Positions 53,483 through 63,475 of a DNA stretch of 64,000 nt are shown here, one piece after another (the first letter of the stretch is position 1; the number at the start of each line of letters is the position of its first letter). Source of the stretch: Roseospirillum parvum (lineage in GTDB: Bacteria > Pseudomonadota > Alphaproteobacteria > Rhodospirillales > Rhodospirillaceae). The notes below the pieces were generated by a model. It ran no database searches and was not told the DNA's origin. It saw only the letters and a program-made list of their open reading frames with translations. The stretch lies in NCBI RefSeq assembly GCF_900100455.1, contig NZ_FNCV01000004.1:264700-328699 (forward strand), written 5' to 3'. Made by a program: the position numbers and the translations under genes.

Positions 53483-54049
53483 ATGAAGATCCAGGCCAAC
53501 ACCATTCGTCCCGGCAACGTCTTGTCCCACCAGGGCAAGCAGTGGTCGGTGTTGAAGATTCAGCTGATCCAGCCGGGCAAGGGCGGCGCCTTCATCCAGG
53601 TGGAGATGCGCGACATCGATTCCGGCAACAAGACCAACGAGCGCTGGCGCACCCAGGACACGGTGGAAAAGCTGGACGTGCGGCAGCACGACTGCCAGTA
53701 CCTGTTCGCTGATGGGGATTCCTTCACCTTCATGGACAAGGAAACCTTCGACCAGTTCCCGATGAGCCGCGACGAGTTGGGCGATCAGGCGCTGTACCTG
53801 CAGGACGGCATGGACGTGACGGTGGACTTCATCGAGGGCCGCCCGGTGTCGATGAACCTGCCGGGCCAGGTGACCCTGGAGGTGACCGAGTGCGACGCCG
53901 TGGTGAAGGGCCAGACGGCGACCAGCTCCTACAAGCCCGGGGTGCTGGAAAACGGCGTGCGGGTGATGATCCCGCCCTTCATCGAGGCCGGCACGCGGAT
54001 CGTCGTCAGCACCGCCGACGGGACCTATGTCGAGCGTGCCAAGGACTGA
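53483..54049 (+). CDS. efp: Translation elongation factor P
   Basis: The 188-residue factor relieves ribosome stalling at proline runs. The modified loop reads IQPGKGGAF, with Lys33 as the EpmA target; the C-terminal signature TATSSYKPGVLENGVRVMIPPFIEAG is intact. The ATG at 53483 gives the family length; upstream in-frame codons are not conserved. The direct neighbourhood with epmA supports the beta-lysylation pathway. Confidence 0.97.
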   Translation: MKIQANTIRPGNVLSHQGKQWSVLKIQLIQPGKGGAFIQVEMRDIDSGNKTNERWRTQDTVEKLDVRQHDCQYLFADGDSFTFMDKETFDQFPMSRDELGDQALYLQDGMDVTVDFIEGRPVSMNLPGQVTLEVTECDAVVKGQTATSSYKPGVLENGVRVMIPPFIEAGTRIVVSTADGTYVERAKD

Positions 54050-54111
54050 GCCGCCGGCCGCCTCCCGCGCCGTTCTTCCGCCTCTCCCGTTCCCCTGACC
54101 GGATACCCCGG

Positions 54112-54903
54112 ATGCCCCCCACCAGTGCCCTGCTCAACGTGATGATCGGCGCCGCCCGCAAGGCCGGCCGCGGGCTGATCCGGGATTTCGGCGAAGTGGA
54201 GCAGTTGCAGGTCTCCGAGAAGGGGGTCTCCGACTTCGTCTCCACCGCCGACCTCAAGGCCGAGAAGACCCTGAAGCAGGAGCTGTCGCGGGCCCGGCCG
54301 CGCTTCGGCCTTTTGATGGAGGAAGGCACGGTGGCCGAGGGGGCGCCCGGCGAGCCGCGCTTCGTGGTCGATCCCCTGGACGGCACCACCAACTTCCTGC
54401 ACGGCATCCCGCACTTCGCCATTTCCATCGGCGTCGAGCAGGACGGCCAGCCCATCGCCGGGGTGATCTACAACCCGATCAGCGACGAGATGTACATCGC
54501 CGAGAAGGGGCGCGGCGCCTTCCTCAACGACCGCCGGCTGCGGGTGTCGGCCCGGCGCCGTCTGGGCGAGGCGGTGGTCGCCTCCGGCATTCCCCATCTG
54601 GGGCGCGGCGACCATGCCGCCTATCTGCCCCAGTTGGCCCGTGTCATGGGGGCCACCGCCGGGGTGCGCCGCTTCGGGGTGGCCTCGCTCGATCTGGCCT
54701 ATGTGGCGGCCGGACGTTACGAGGGCTTCTGGGAGACCGGGCTAAAGCCGTGGGATGTGTGCGCCGGGATGGCCGTGGTGCGCGAGGCCGGCGGCTTCAC
54801 CGGCCCGGCCATCGACCCTGAGGCCGATCCGCTGGCCGATGGCGACATCCTGGCCGCCAACGACCGCCTGTTCCAGCCGCTGACCGACCTGCTGCGCGGC
54901 TGA
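54112..54903 (+). CDS. suhB: Inositol monophosphatase family protein
   Basis: The 263-residue phosphatase shows the metal-binding motifs DFVSTADLKAEK, MEEG, DPLDGTTNFLHGIPHFAISI and KPWDVCAGMAVVREAGG of the IMPase/SuhB family. SuhB also binds transcription complexes in E. coli. It follows efp by 62 bp, a frequent alphaproteobacterial pair. Confidence 0.93.
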   Translation: MPPTSALLNVMIGAARKAGRGLIRDFGEVEQLQVSEKGVSDFVSTADLKAEKTLKQELSRARPRFGLLMEEGTVAEGAPGEPRFVVDPLDGTTNFLHGIPHFAISIGVEQDGQPIAGVIYNPISDEMYIAEKGRGAFLNDRRLRVSARRRLGEAVVASGIPHLGRGDHAAYLPQLARVMGATAGVRRFGVASLDLAYVAAGRYEGFWETGLKPWDVCAGMAVVREAGGFTGPAIDPEADPLADGDILAANDRLFQPLTDLLRG

Positions 54904-54970
54904 GCCGGCCGGTCCGCCCGGCGCCCGGGGGCGCCAGACCATCCCGGTCCGAAATATCGCAGCCCAAAGC

Positions 54971-54998
54971 TTGACTTGGGGGTGGGGGGCGCCATATC
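54971..54998 (+). promoter_or_regulatory. Candidate promoter of the rhodanese gene
   Basis: TTGACT (54971-54976), a 16-bp GC-rich spacer and CATATC (54993-54998) lie about 75 bp before the rhodanese ATG. It is the only AT-rich patch in the 169-bp spacer after suhB. Confidence 0.5.
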
Positions 54999-55072
54999 AG
55001 CCCGACCGCCGGTTTTGCGGCGGCTTCCTGCTTTGCATCCAAGGTCCGTTTGCCGTGAGGGAGTCCCCGCCC

Positions 55073-55459
55073 ATGTTTGCCGCCGCCGCAAATCCGACTT
55101 CCGCGCTGGGAGATCAGGTGCGCATGGTTCCGGCCGACCAGGTGAAGGCCTGGATGGACGCGGATCAGGCCGTGGTCTTCGACGTGCGCGAGGCCAACGA
55201 GTACATGGAGGCCCACATTCCGGGCACCATCCTTTTGCCCCTGTCGCGCTTCGAGCCCGAGCGGGTGCGCCGAACCCTGGCCGCGACTCCGGACAAACGC
55301 CTGGTTTTGCACTGCCGTTCGGGGATCCGCTGCGGGATGGCCGCGGGCAAGCTGCGCCAGGCCGGATTGCAGGGCGAAATCAACCGCATGGAAGGCGGCA
55401 TCGGGGCCTGGTACAAGGCCGGCCTGCCGCTTGCCTCGGGGCTCCCCGGCGTGTCCTGA
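55073..55459 (+). CDS. Single-domain rhodanese-like protein
   Basis: The 128-residue protein has one rhodanese domain with VVFDVREANEYMEAHIPGTILLP and the active-site loop HCRSGIR, with the sulfur-carrying Cys81. The six-residue loop fits sulfurtransferases rather than arsenate reductases or phosphatases. GAGGGAG lies before the ATG at 55073. It lies 1.2 kb before soeABC and may handle sulfane sulfur in the same physiology, which is inference. Confidence 0.85.
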   Translation: MFAAAANPTSALGDQVRMVPADQVKAWMDADQAVVFDVREANEYMEAHIPGTILLPLSRFEPERVRRTLAATPDKRLVLHCRSGIRCGMAAGKLRQAGLQGEINRMEGGIGAWYKAGLPLASGLPGVS

Positions 55460-55553
55460 GCTGATCGAGAAACTTTCGTTAAATCAGCCATTTGCTGGAT
55501 TGGTTTGTTTCCGCCCCCGGAGACTGCCAAACTACCGGTCTGGGCCTGCCGCC

Positions 55554-55589
55554 AGTTGTGCCGCAAGTTGCGCCGCAAGTTGTGCCGCA
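55554..55589. repeat. 12-bp tandem repeat, three copies
   Basis: Three units of AGTTGYGCCGCA follow one another without a gap in the spacer before the universal stress protein gene. Confidence 0.85.
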
Positions 55590-55641
55590 CAAGTCGTGGC
55601 GGGCCCGCCGGATCGCCCCGGGCGTCGCCCGCCCGGCGGGA

Positions 55642-55673
55642 CTCTGTGGCGGACCTCTGTGGCGGGCCTCTGT
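55642..55673. repeat. 13-bp tandem repeat, two and a half copies
   Basis: Units of CTCTGTGGCGGRC repeat two and a half times, 50 bp downstream of the 12-bp array. Confidence 0.8.
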
Positions 55674-55828
55674 ATCGAGCGCCCGGCGGACCGCCCGACG
55701 AACAAGGTGATCCGGTCGGTGGATGAACGCGGCTGACCGCCCGGCAACGGCGCGGTCGGAACAGAAGGGCGGGGGGTCCCCCGGTCCTTGAACGAAAATC
55801 CGCGTTCCGCTGGGGAGGAGAGACCGTC

Positions 55829-56440
55829 ATGCCATCCATCCTGACCGACCCTGGCGTCGGCCCCGTCAGCCATGGCACCCCCTTCGATCCCGGGGCCGGG
55901 CTGCCGCCGGCAACGCCGCCCCCCGACTCGCTGCCCGACCCGGCCCCCGACCCGGACGTCGATGCCGACAACGACAACAACCCGCGCCTGTTCCTGGTCG
56001 TCATCGACGGCTCGGAGGAAGTGGGTGCCGCCCTGCGCTTCGCCTGCCGACGGGCCCGCAACACCCACGGCCGGGTCGCCCTTCTGACCGTCGTCGAGCC
56101 GCCCGAGTTCCAGCACTGGATGTTCGTCGGCCGGGCGATGGAGGACGAGGCCCGCCAGATCGCCGAGGAACGCCTGCAGGCCCACGCCGCGCTGATCCAC
56201 ACCTGTGTCTCCGACATGCCCGAACTGATCGTCCGCGAGGGCGACACCCGCGAGGAACTGTTCAGCCTGATCGAGGAGGATCAGCGCATCTCGGTGCTGG
56301 TGCTCGCCGCCGGCAGCGGCAAGGACGGCCCCGGGCCGCTGGTCAAGGCGGTCACCGGCAAGCACGCCGGGCAGTTGCGGGTGCCGGTGACCATCGTGCC
56401 GGGCACCCTGACCGACGAACAGATTGACGGTTTGACTTAA
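55829..56440 (+). CDS. Universal stress protein family protein
   Basis: The 203-residue protein has a Pro/Asp-rich N-terminal extension of about 50 residues (including a DADNDNN run) and one UspA domain: FLVVIDGSEEVGAALRFACRRA, a central VREGDTREELFSLIEEDQ, and the end LVLAAGSGKDGPGPLVKAVTG with QLRVPVTIVPG. The ATP-binding G-2x-G-9x-G pattern is partly visible. Its end overlaps the promoter of soeABC, and it may be co-regulated with that operon. Confidence 0.85.
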   Translation: MPSILTDPGVGPVSHGTPFDPGAGLPPATPPPDSLPDPAPDPDVDADNDNNPRLFLVVIDGSEEVGAALRFACRRARNTHGRVALLTVVEPPEFQHWMFVGRAMEDEARQIAEERLQAHAALIHTCVSDMPELIVREGDTREELFSLIEEDQRISVLVLAAGSGKDGPGPLVKAVTGKHAGQLRVPVTIVPGTLTDEQIDGLT

Positions 56441-56458
56441 ATCAGTCTGGTCTAATAT
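56431..56458 (+). promoter_or_regulatory. Candidate soeABC promoter with FNR-like site
   Basis: TTTGAC (56431-56436), 16 bp and TAATAT (56453-56458) form a promoter that overlaps the end of the stress protein gene. TTGAC-TTAA-ATCAG (56432-56445) matches the FNR/FixK consensus TTGAT-N4-ATCAA at 8 of 10 positions. The site sits over the -35 box, which would suit repression rather than activation. The rest of the spacer to 56627 shows nothing but a ribosome site. Confidence 0.45.
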
Positions 56459-56627
56459 TCTCCCCACACCGGGACCGGCCCAGCCACAAAACCAACCAAC
56501 AGGCGCCGGGGTCCGCTGGGGAGGCGAGACAGATACCGCGCGGCGCCGCACGGCCCGCCGCTCTCCCCGATCGCGACCAGGGAGTCCGCCGCCCCACCCG
56601 GGCGGCCAGGGGAGGAGCGAGAAGGCC

Positions 56628-59515
56628 ATGGCGCCGAACCCGTCTGGCGCGCCCGAGGCGCGCGTCGAGACCTCGCGGCCGGTCGGCGACCGGGTCGAAC
56701 ACACCACCTGCTACATGTGCGCCTGCCGCTGCGGCATCCGGGTCCACCTGAAGGACGGCCGGGTGCGCTACATCCAGGGCAACCCGGATCATCCGGTGAA
56801 CAAGGGGGTGCTGTGCGGCAAGGGTTCGGCCGGCATCATGCAGCACTATTCGCCGGCCCGGCTGTCCCGGCCGCTGCGCCGGGTGGGGCCACGGGGCAGC
56901 GGGGAGTTCGAGGAAATCTCCTGGGACGAGGCGCTGGAAACGGCCACCGGCTGGCTCAGGCCGCTGCGCGAGAGCGACCCCCGGAAGCTCGCCTTCTTCA
57001 CCGGCCGCGACCAGAGCCAGGCCCTGACCGGCTGGTGGGCGAGCCAGTTCGGCACTCCCAACTATGCGGCCCATGGCGGCTTCTGCTCGGTCAACATGGC
57101 CGCCGCCGGGCTTTATTCCATCGGCGGCAGTTTCTGGGAGTTCGGCGAGCCCGACTGGCACCACACCCGCTACTTCCTGATGTTCGGGGTGGCCGAGGAC
57201 CACGACAGCAACCCCATCAAGATGGGCATCGACCAGCTCAAGAAGCGCGGGGCGCGGTTCGTTTCGGTCAACCCGGCCAAGACCGGCTACTCGGCGGTGG
57301 CCGACGAGTGGATCGGCATCCGCCCGGGCACCGATGGCCGCTTCGTGATGAGCCTGATCCACGAACTCTTGAAGGCCGGCAAGGTGGATGTGGACTATCT
57401 GGTCCGCTACACCAACGCCCACCATCTGGTGTGGCAGGGCGGCGACGCCGAGGACGGCCTGATCGCCCGCGACGCCGAGGGCCGCCCGTTGGCCTGGGAC
57501 GCCGGGAAGAACGCCCCGGTGCCGGCCGACGCGGTTGGCATCACGCCGCTGCTCAAGGGCCGCTTCGAGATCAAGGGCCGCCCGGTGGTGCCGGCCTTCC
57601 AGTTGATGGCCGAGCGCTATCTCGACCCCGAGCACGCCCCCGAGGTGGCCGGCCCGGTGTGCGGCCTCCGCCCCCAGGTGATCCGCCGCATCGCCGCCGA
57701 ACTGGCCGAGGCGGCCTTCGAGCATCCCGTCACCCTGCCCGTCGCCTGGACCGACGCCGCCGGGCGGCGCCACCAAGGCATGGTCGGCCGGCCGGTGGCC
57801 ATGCACGCCATGCGCGGCATCTCCTCGCACAGCAACGGCTTTCACACCTGCCGGGCGATCCACCTGTTGCAGATGCTTTTGGGCAGCGTCGACACCCCCG
57901 GCGGCTTCCGCTACAAGCCGCCCTTCCCCAAGCCCATCCCGCCGCCCGTGAAGCCGACCGGGGCCAAGGGGCCGGGCCAGCCGCTGGGCGGGCCGCCGCT
58001 GGGTTTCGTCACCGACCCGGCCGACCTGCTGGTCGACGACGACGGCAATCCCCAGCGCCTCGACAAGGCCTATTCCTGGGAGCACCCGCTGGCCTCCCAC
58101 GGCCTGATGCACATGGTCATCCACAACGCCTGGGCGGGCGATCCCTACCCCATCGACACCCTGTTCCTGTTCATGGCCAACATGGGCTGGAACTCGTCGA
58201 TGAACTCGGCCGGGGTGATCGACATGTTGACCGACACCGACCCCGAGACCGGCGCCTACCGCATCCCCCGGATCATCTACTCCGACGCCTATTATTCCGA
58301 GATGGTCGCCTACGCCGACCTGATCCTGCCCGACACCACCTACCTCGAACGCCACGACTGCATCTCGCTGCTGGACCGCCCGATCTGCGACGCCGAGGCG
58401 GCGGCCGACGCCATCCGCCATCCGGTGGTGGCGCCGGACCGCGACGTGCGCAACTTCCAGGGCGTGCTGCTCGATCTCGGGGCCCGCCTCGGCCTGCCCG
58501 GGATGACCAACCCCGATGGCTCGCCGACCTACCCCGGAGGTTATGCCGACTATCTGGTCAACCACCAGCGCAGCCCCGGCATCGGCCCGCTGGCCGGCTG
58601 GCGCGGCGCCGACGGCCAAAGCCACGGCAAGGGCGACCCCAACCCCGACCAACTCGAGGCCTACAAGGCCAACGGCGGCTTCTGGCGCCTCGAAATCCCC
58701 GAGGACGGGCGCTACTTCAAGTTCGCCAACCAGAGCTACCTCGACTGGGCGGCCGAGCTCGGCCTTCTCGGCAAGGCGGCGCCGATCACCCTCGAAATCT
58801 ACTCCGAGATCCTCCAGAAATTCCGCAACGCCGCCCGGGGGCTGGGCTCGGTCGAGGTGCCCGAGGCCCATCGGGCGCGCGTCGAGACCTATTTCGACCC
58901 CCTGCCCATCTGGTATCCGCCCTTCGAGGAAGCCGCCCTGGAGGCCAGCCAGCCCGGCCGCTTTCCGCTGCACGCGCTGACCCAGCGGCCGATGCACATG
59001 TACCACTCCTGGGGCTCGCAGAACGCCTGGCTGCGGCAGATCACCAACCACAACCGGCTGTACATCAACCGGGCCACGGCGGCGGCCCGGGGCATCGCCG
59101 ACGACGACTGGGTGTGGGTGGAAAGCCACCACGGGCGCATCAAGTGCCAGGTGCGGCTGATCGACGGGGTGAACCCCGAAACGGTGTGGACCTGGAACGC
59201 CATCGGCAAGCGGGCCGGGGCCTGGAACCTCAAGCCCGATGCGCCGGAGGCGACCAAGGGCTTCCTGCTCAACCATCTGATTTCGGAGCTGCTGCCGCCG
59301 CGCGACGGCGCCCCGCGCTACGCCAACAGCGATCCGGTGACCGGGCAGGCGGCGTGGTTCGACCTCAAGGTGGAGGTCAGCAAGGCCGACCCCGCCGAGG
59401 CGCCGCTCACCGAGCCCCGCTTCCCGCCCCTGGCGGTGCCCCCCTCGGTGACCGGGCCGCGCCCCGAGGTGTCGCGCTTCGGGGCCGAATTCCAGCCGCA
59501 AGAGGGAGAGGCGCC

Positions 59516-59519
<4 letters not shown>
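56628..59519 (+). CDS. soeA: Molybdopterin oxidoreductase, SoeA-type sulfite dehydrogenase subunit
   Basis: The 963-residue catalytic subunit of the DMSO-reductase superfamily binds a bis-MGD molybdenum cofactor and one 4Fe-4S cluster (Cys28, Cys31, Cys35, Cys63 in CYMCACRC...LCGKG). The probable Mo ligand is the Cys in GGFCSVNMAAAG. No Tat signal is present, so it works in the cytoplasm, as SoeA of Allochromatium vinosum does when oxidising sulfite to sulfate. Gene order A-B-C, subunit sizes and the membrane partner all fit SoeABC; a polysulfide- or thiosulfate-type reductase is the alternative. The stop overlaps soeB (ATGA). Confidence 0.85.
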
Positions 59520-60259
<740 letters not shown>

Positions 60260-60278
60260 TTTCCGCCCGAGGCCGCCC

Positions 60279-61217
60279 ATGCATCCCGCCTTTTCGGTCA
60301 TCTTTTTCACCACCGCCTCGGGGGCCGGCTATGGTCTGCTCGCCCTGATGGGGCTGCTCGGCGCCGCCCAGGCGCTGCCCGCCGACCGCTGGCTGGGTCT
60401 GCTTGGCCTGGGCCTGGCCCTGGGGCTGATCGGCGGCGGGCTGATGAGTTCCAGCGCCCACCTGGGACGCCCCGAGCGGGCCCGCTTCGCCTTTTCCCAG
60501 TGGCGCTCCTCGTGGCTCTCGCGCGAGGCGGTGGCGGCGGTGGCCACCTTCGTTCCCGCCGGACTGTTCGCCCTGGGCTGGGTCGGGCTGGGCCGGACCG
60601 ACGGCGCGATGGCCGCCTTCGGGGTGCTGAGCGCCGCCGGGGCCGGGCTGACCGTGGCCGCCACCGCCATGATCTACGCCAGCCTGAAACCCATCCCGCA
60701 CTGGCACAACGTCTTCACCCTGCCCGGCTATCTGCTGTTCGGGCTGATGACCGGGGCCCTCTGGCTGTCCGCCCTGGCCCATCCCTTCAACGCCGCCGGC
60801 TGGGCGGTCAGGCTGCTGCCGGTGGTCCTGGTGGCCGCCGCCTGGGGGCTGAAGGCCGCCTGCTGGCGCCACCTCGACAGCCGCCCCGAACGGCTCACCG
60901 CCAACCGCGCCCTGGGCCTGCCCGAGGGTCGGGTGCGGGTGATCGACTGGCCGCACAGCCAGGCCAACTATGTGCTGAAGGAGATGGGCTATCAGGTGGC
61001 GCGCCAGCACGCCCGGACCCTGCGCCTCGCCACCCACGCCCTGGCCTTCGCCCTGCCGTTGGCCTTGAGCCTGCTGGTGCTGGCCGGCGCGGCGGGCGGC
61101 GGCGCGGCCCTGCTGGCGGCCCTTGCCGGCACCCTGGGCATGGGCCTGGAGCGCTGGCTGTTCTTCGCCGAGGCCCGCCACGCCGCCACCCTGTACTACG
61201 GGGCGGAGCGGGTGTAG
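60279..61217 (+). CDS. soeC: Membrane anchor subunit, SoeC/DmsC type
   Basis: The 312-residue protein has eight or nine membrane helices and matches DmsC-like anchors (MHPAFSVIFFTTASGAGYGLL, SSAHLGRPERARFAFSQWRSSWLSREA, IPHWHNVFTLPGYLLFG). It would exchange electrons with the quinone pool. It ends only 9 bp from the convergent PIG-L gene. Confidence 0.92.
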   Translation: MHPAFSVIFFTTASGAGYGLLALMGLLGAAQALPADRWLGLLGLGLALGLIGGGLMSSSAHLGRPERARFAFSQWRSSWLSREAVAAVATFVPAGLFALGWVGLGRTDGAMAAFGVLSAAGAGLTVAATAMIYASLKPIPHWHNVFTLPGYLLFGLMTGALWLSALAHPFNAAGWAVRLLPVVLVAAAWGLKAACWRHLDSRPERLTANRALGLPEGRVRVIDWPHSQANYVLKEMGYQVARQHARTLRLATHALAFALPLALSLLVLAGAAGGGAALLAALAGTLGMGLERWLFFAEARHAATLYYGAERV

Positions 61218-61226
61218 GCCGTTGCC

Positions 61227-61901
61227 TCAGCGCACCACCTGCCGGATCACCTCGAAGGTTTCGGCCATCTCCAGGCCGAAGCTGGCGCCGCGCCAGCGCA
61301 TCAGGGCCTCGATGGCGGGGCGCGAGCGCGGGTGCGGGGCGGGCCGCATCTCCGCCGCGTAGGCATCGAGCGCGGCCCATTTGGCGGCCACCTCGGTGGC
61401 CTCGGCGGCGACCGCCAGGGTGGGCTGGAAGGCCGGCCCGAAGCCCGGGCCCCCCCACTCGCTGCTCGAGGCCACCTCGAAGCCCAGGACCTGCTCGACC
61501 GGGCTGCCCGGCAGCGGACGGAAGGCGGTGCGCACCGCCTGATGGACCCGGCGATGGTCGAGGTTCATGTCACCGGCGGCGTGGGTGTAGATGACGCGCG
61601 GCGCCCAGTCCCGGGTTGCCGCCTCGATGGCCTGGGTGAGGTCGAGCAGCGGCAGGGAATCCAGCCGGTTGTCGGGCAGGCGCAGGAAAACCGGCGGCTC
61701 GGCGCCCAGGGCCCGGGCCGCCGCCTCGGCCATCGCCTCGCGCGCCGGGCGCGCCGCCGCGCCGGCGTCGGGGCGCGCCGCCACGCCATCGGCCACGAAG
61801 AGGATGCGCACCGTCTCGCCGAGCCGGGCATGGCGGGCCAGGGTGGCGGCACAGCCCAGCGCCTCGTCGTCGGGATGGGCGGCGATGGCCAGGATCGACA
61901 T
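61227..61901 (-). CDS. PIG-L family deacetylase
   Basis: The 224-residue LmbE-like protein has the zinc motif AHPDDEALGC (His, Asp, Asp) and the second His in THAAGDMNLDHRRVH. Such enzymes remove acetyl groups from N-acetyl sugars. It follows the glycan-transfer-like gene (61949-63475) and the neuB-like gene on the same strand, so its substrate may be a nonulosonic-acid precursor or a surface sugar, which is inference. Confidence 0.9.
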   Translation of the reverse strand: MSILAIAAHPDDEALGCAATLARHARLGETVRILFVADGVAARPDAGAAARPAREAMAEAAARALGAEPPVFLRLPDNRLDSLPLLDLTQAIEAATRDWAPRVIYTHAAGDMNLDHRRVHQAVRTAFRPLPGSPVEQVLGFEVASSSEWGGPGFGPAFQPTLAVAAEATEVAAKWAALDAYAAEMRPAPHPRSRPAIEALMRWRGASFGLEMAETFEVIRQVVR

Positions 61902-61920
61902 GGAACGGGCGCTCCTTTTT

Positions 61921-61956
61921 CTTCAGCCGGCTTCTTCAGCCGGCTTCTTCAGCTGG
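61921..61956. repeat. 13-bp tandem repeat at a gene end
   Basis: Two full units and one partial unit of CTTCAGCCGGCTT overlap the stop codon of the upstream minus-strand gene (stop at 61949-61951) and fill most of the gap to the deacetylase gene. The last residues of that protein may derive from the array. Confidence 0.85.
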
Positions 61957-63475
61957 ACGGAACGAACAGGGCCCGGGGGCGGGCCGGATCGCCGTCCAGG
62001 GGGCGGCGCAGGGCATCGTCCAGGGCCTCGGCGTCGATGGTCGGCAGGCCCCGGGCATCGAACCCCGGCTCCAGCACCCGGCACACCTGGGCCAGATCGT
62101 CCCGCCGGGCGGGCAGGAAGGGCGTCCCCGGCAGATCGATCAGGACCACCGGCCGGCCCAGGCACAGCGCCTGCCAGAAGGCGGTCGACATGGACCACTC
62201 GAACAGCAGCACGTCGGCCTTGTCCAGGCACTCGATGAACGGCCCGTCGAGGACCCGTCCGGGTTGGCCCTGGCGCATCTCCTCGAAGGCGGCGCGGTCC
62301 TCCGGGTGGGGGCGGATCAGAAGCTCGATGTCGAGGCTTTCCAACAGCGCGATCAGCCGGGCCCGCCAGGCTCGGGCAAGGTCCGCTGGCAGGACCGGCG
62401 GCATGTGCAGAAAGCCCTCGAACAGGCCACTGAGCATGAGCAGGACGCGCGGCCGCTGGCCGGCCCGGCGGGGCCTGAAGGGGATCTGCTCGAACACCGG
62501 ATCGCCCTGGCCGCCGACCAGCACCTGATCGATCGGGCGGCCCCGCAGGCACCACGGGGCGGCGGTTTCCAGATCCTGCCCGGCGCTTCGGGCCAGGCCG
62601 GGGGTGGCCAGCACGAAGCGTTCGGCGACGGCCAGTTCGCTCAGCGCCAGGGCCACGTCCTCGTTGACCATGCCATAGCCCCCGCCGTGCGAGAATCGGG
62701 TCACCGGCAGGCCGCGCCGGCTGGCTTCCAGGTCGATCAGCCGGCCGCCCCAGCCGCCGATGCCGGTCGACCACAGCGGGCGCTCGGGCAGGGCGAGGCC
62801 GGCCATCACCTCGACCTGTGCCTCGGCGATGGCCAGCACCTGGGCGATCAGGGCGGCGGCGCGGGCCTCAAGGTCGTCCGGCGCCTGGGGCAGGTGGCGG
62901 GCCAGCAGCGGTCCCAGGCCGGCGGCCAGCGAGCGGCTCCGGGGGGTGGCTGTGGTCGGCGCGCCCTCGGCCGCCCGGTTGAGCGGCGCGCGCCGCGGCG
63001 CCACCAGCCCCTCGGCCGGCTGGAAGCGGACCCGCGCCCCGGTCGCGGTGACCAAGCGGCGGGCCACCGTGTTGTGCGAGGTCAGCGTGATCTGCGGCCG
63101 ACTGCCCGGAAGCTGGCGCATCAGCCCCGGCAGACCGCCCAGGGTGGCTTGCCGGGCCAGCCGCCGGGCCAGCCGCTCGACCGGCGGGGCGCTGGGGGAG
63201 GGCAGGCGCATGGCGGCGCCGACCCATCGGTGCAGGACCTCGGGCGTGGGGGGCGGGGCGCCGATGCCGGTGATCGGCACGCCCGGCATCTGCACGCTGC
63301 GCAACAGCCGGTAGATGGCGCCATACAGGATCGGCCCGCTCAGCCGGGCCGTCTCCCCATGGCCGTCGGCGAGCAGGGCGCCGACGGCCTCGATGGTCCA
63401 CTGACCGACCGCCCGGCACAGCGCCACCTGATCGCGGTAGGACGCCGGGATCGACGGGGCGCCGTCACTCGGCAT
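61949..63475 (-). CDS. Putative surface-glycan transferase
   Basis: I do not recognise the exact family of this 508-residue cytoplasmic protein. The C-terminal half looks like a GT-B fold of the capsule/CDP-glycerol-transferase type: LLIRPHPEDRAAFEEM, then LDKADVLLFEWSMSTAFWQALCLGRPVVLIDLPGTPF. An earlier GIGGWGGRLIDLEASRRGLPVTRFSHGGGYG may bind the acceptor or sugar nucleotide. The first 110 residues are helical. It overlaps the neuB-like gene by 11 bases, so the pair probably act in one pathway for a sialic-acid-like surface or flagellin sugar. Confidence 0.6.
   Translation of the reverse strand: MPSDGAPSIPASYRDQVALCRAVGQWTIEAVGALLADGHGETARLSGPILYGAIYRLLRSVQMPGVPITGIGAPPPTPEVLHRWVGAAMRLPSPSAPPVERLARRLARQATLGGLPGLMRQLPGSRPQITLTSHNTVARRLVTATGARVRFQPAEGLVAPRRAPLNRAAEGAPTTATPRSRSLAAGLGPLLARHLPQAPDDLEARAAALIAQVLAIAEAQVEVMAGLALPERPLWSTGIGGWGGRLIDLEASRRGLPVTRFSHGGGYGMVNEDVALALSELAVAERFVLATPGLARSAGQDLETAAPWCLRGRPIDQVLVGGQGDPVFEQIPFRPRRAGQRPRVLLMLSGLFEGFLHMPPVLPADLARAWRARLIALLESLDIELLIRPHPEDRAAFEEMRQGQPGRVLDGPFIECLDKADVLLFEWSMSTAFWQALCLGRPVVLIDLPGTPFLPARRDDLAQVCRVLEPGFDARGLPTIDAEALDDALRRPLDGDPARPRALFVPSS

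Larger units (their letters stand above)
55460..55828 (+). other. Spacer with two short tandem arrays
   Basis: No gene is supported. An AT-richer part (about 55462-55515) may hold the promoter of the stress protein gene, but no clear box pair can be chosen. Two short tandem arrays (55554-55589 and 55642-55673) fill the centre. GGGGAGGAG at the right end is the ribosome site of the next gene. Confidence 0.5.

Noticed and set aside
56442-59501. Open frame of 1019 codons antisense to soeA
   Set aside because: Shadow of a clear molybdopterin oxidoreductase; the translation is low-complexity Gly/His/Val-rich.
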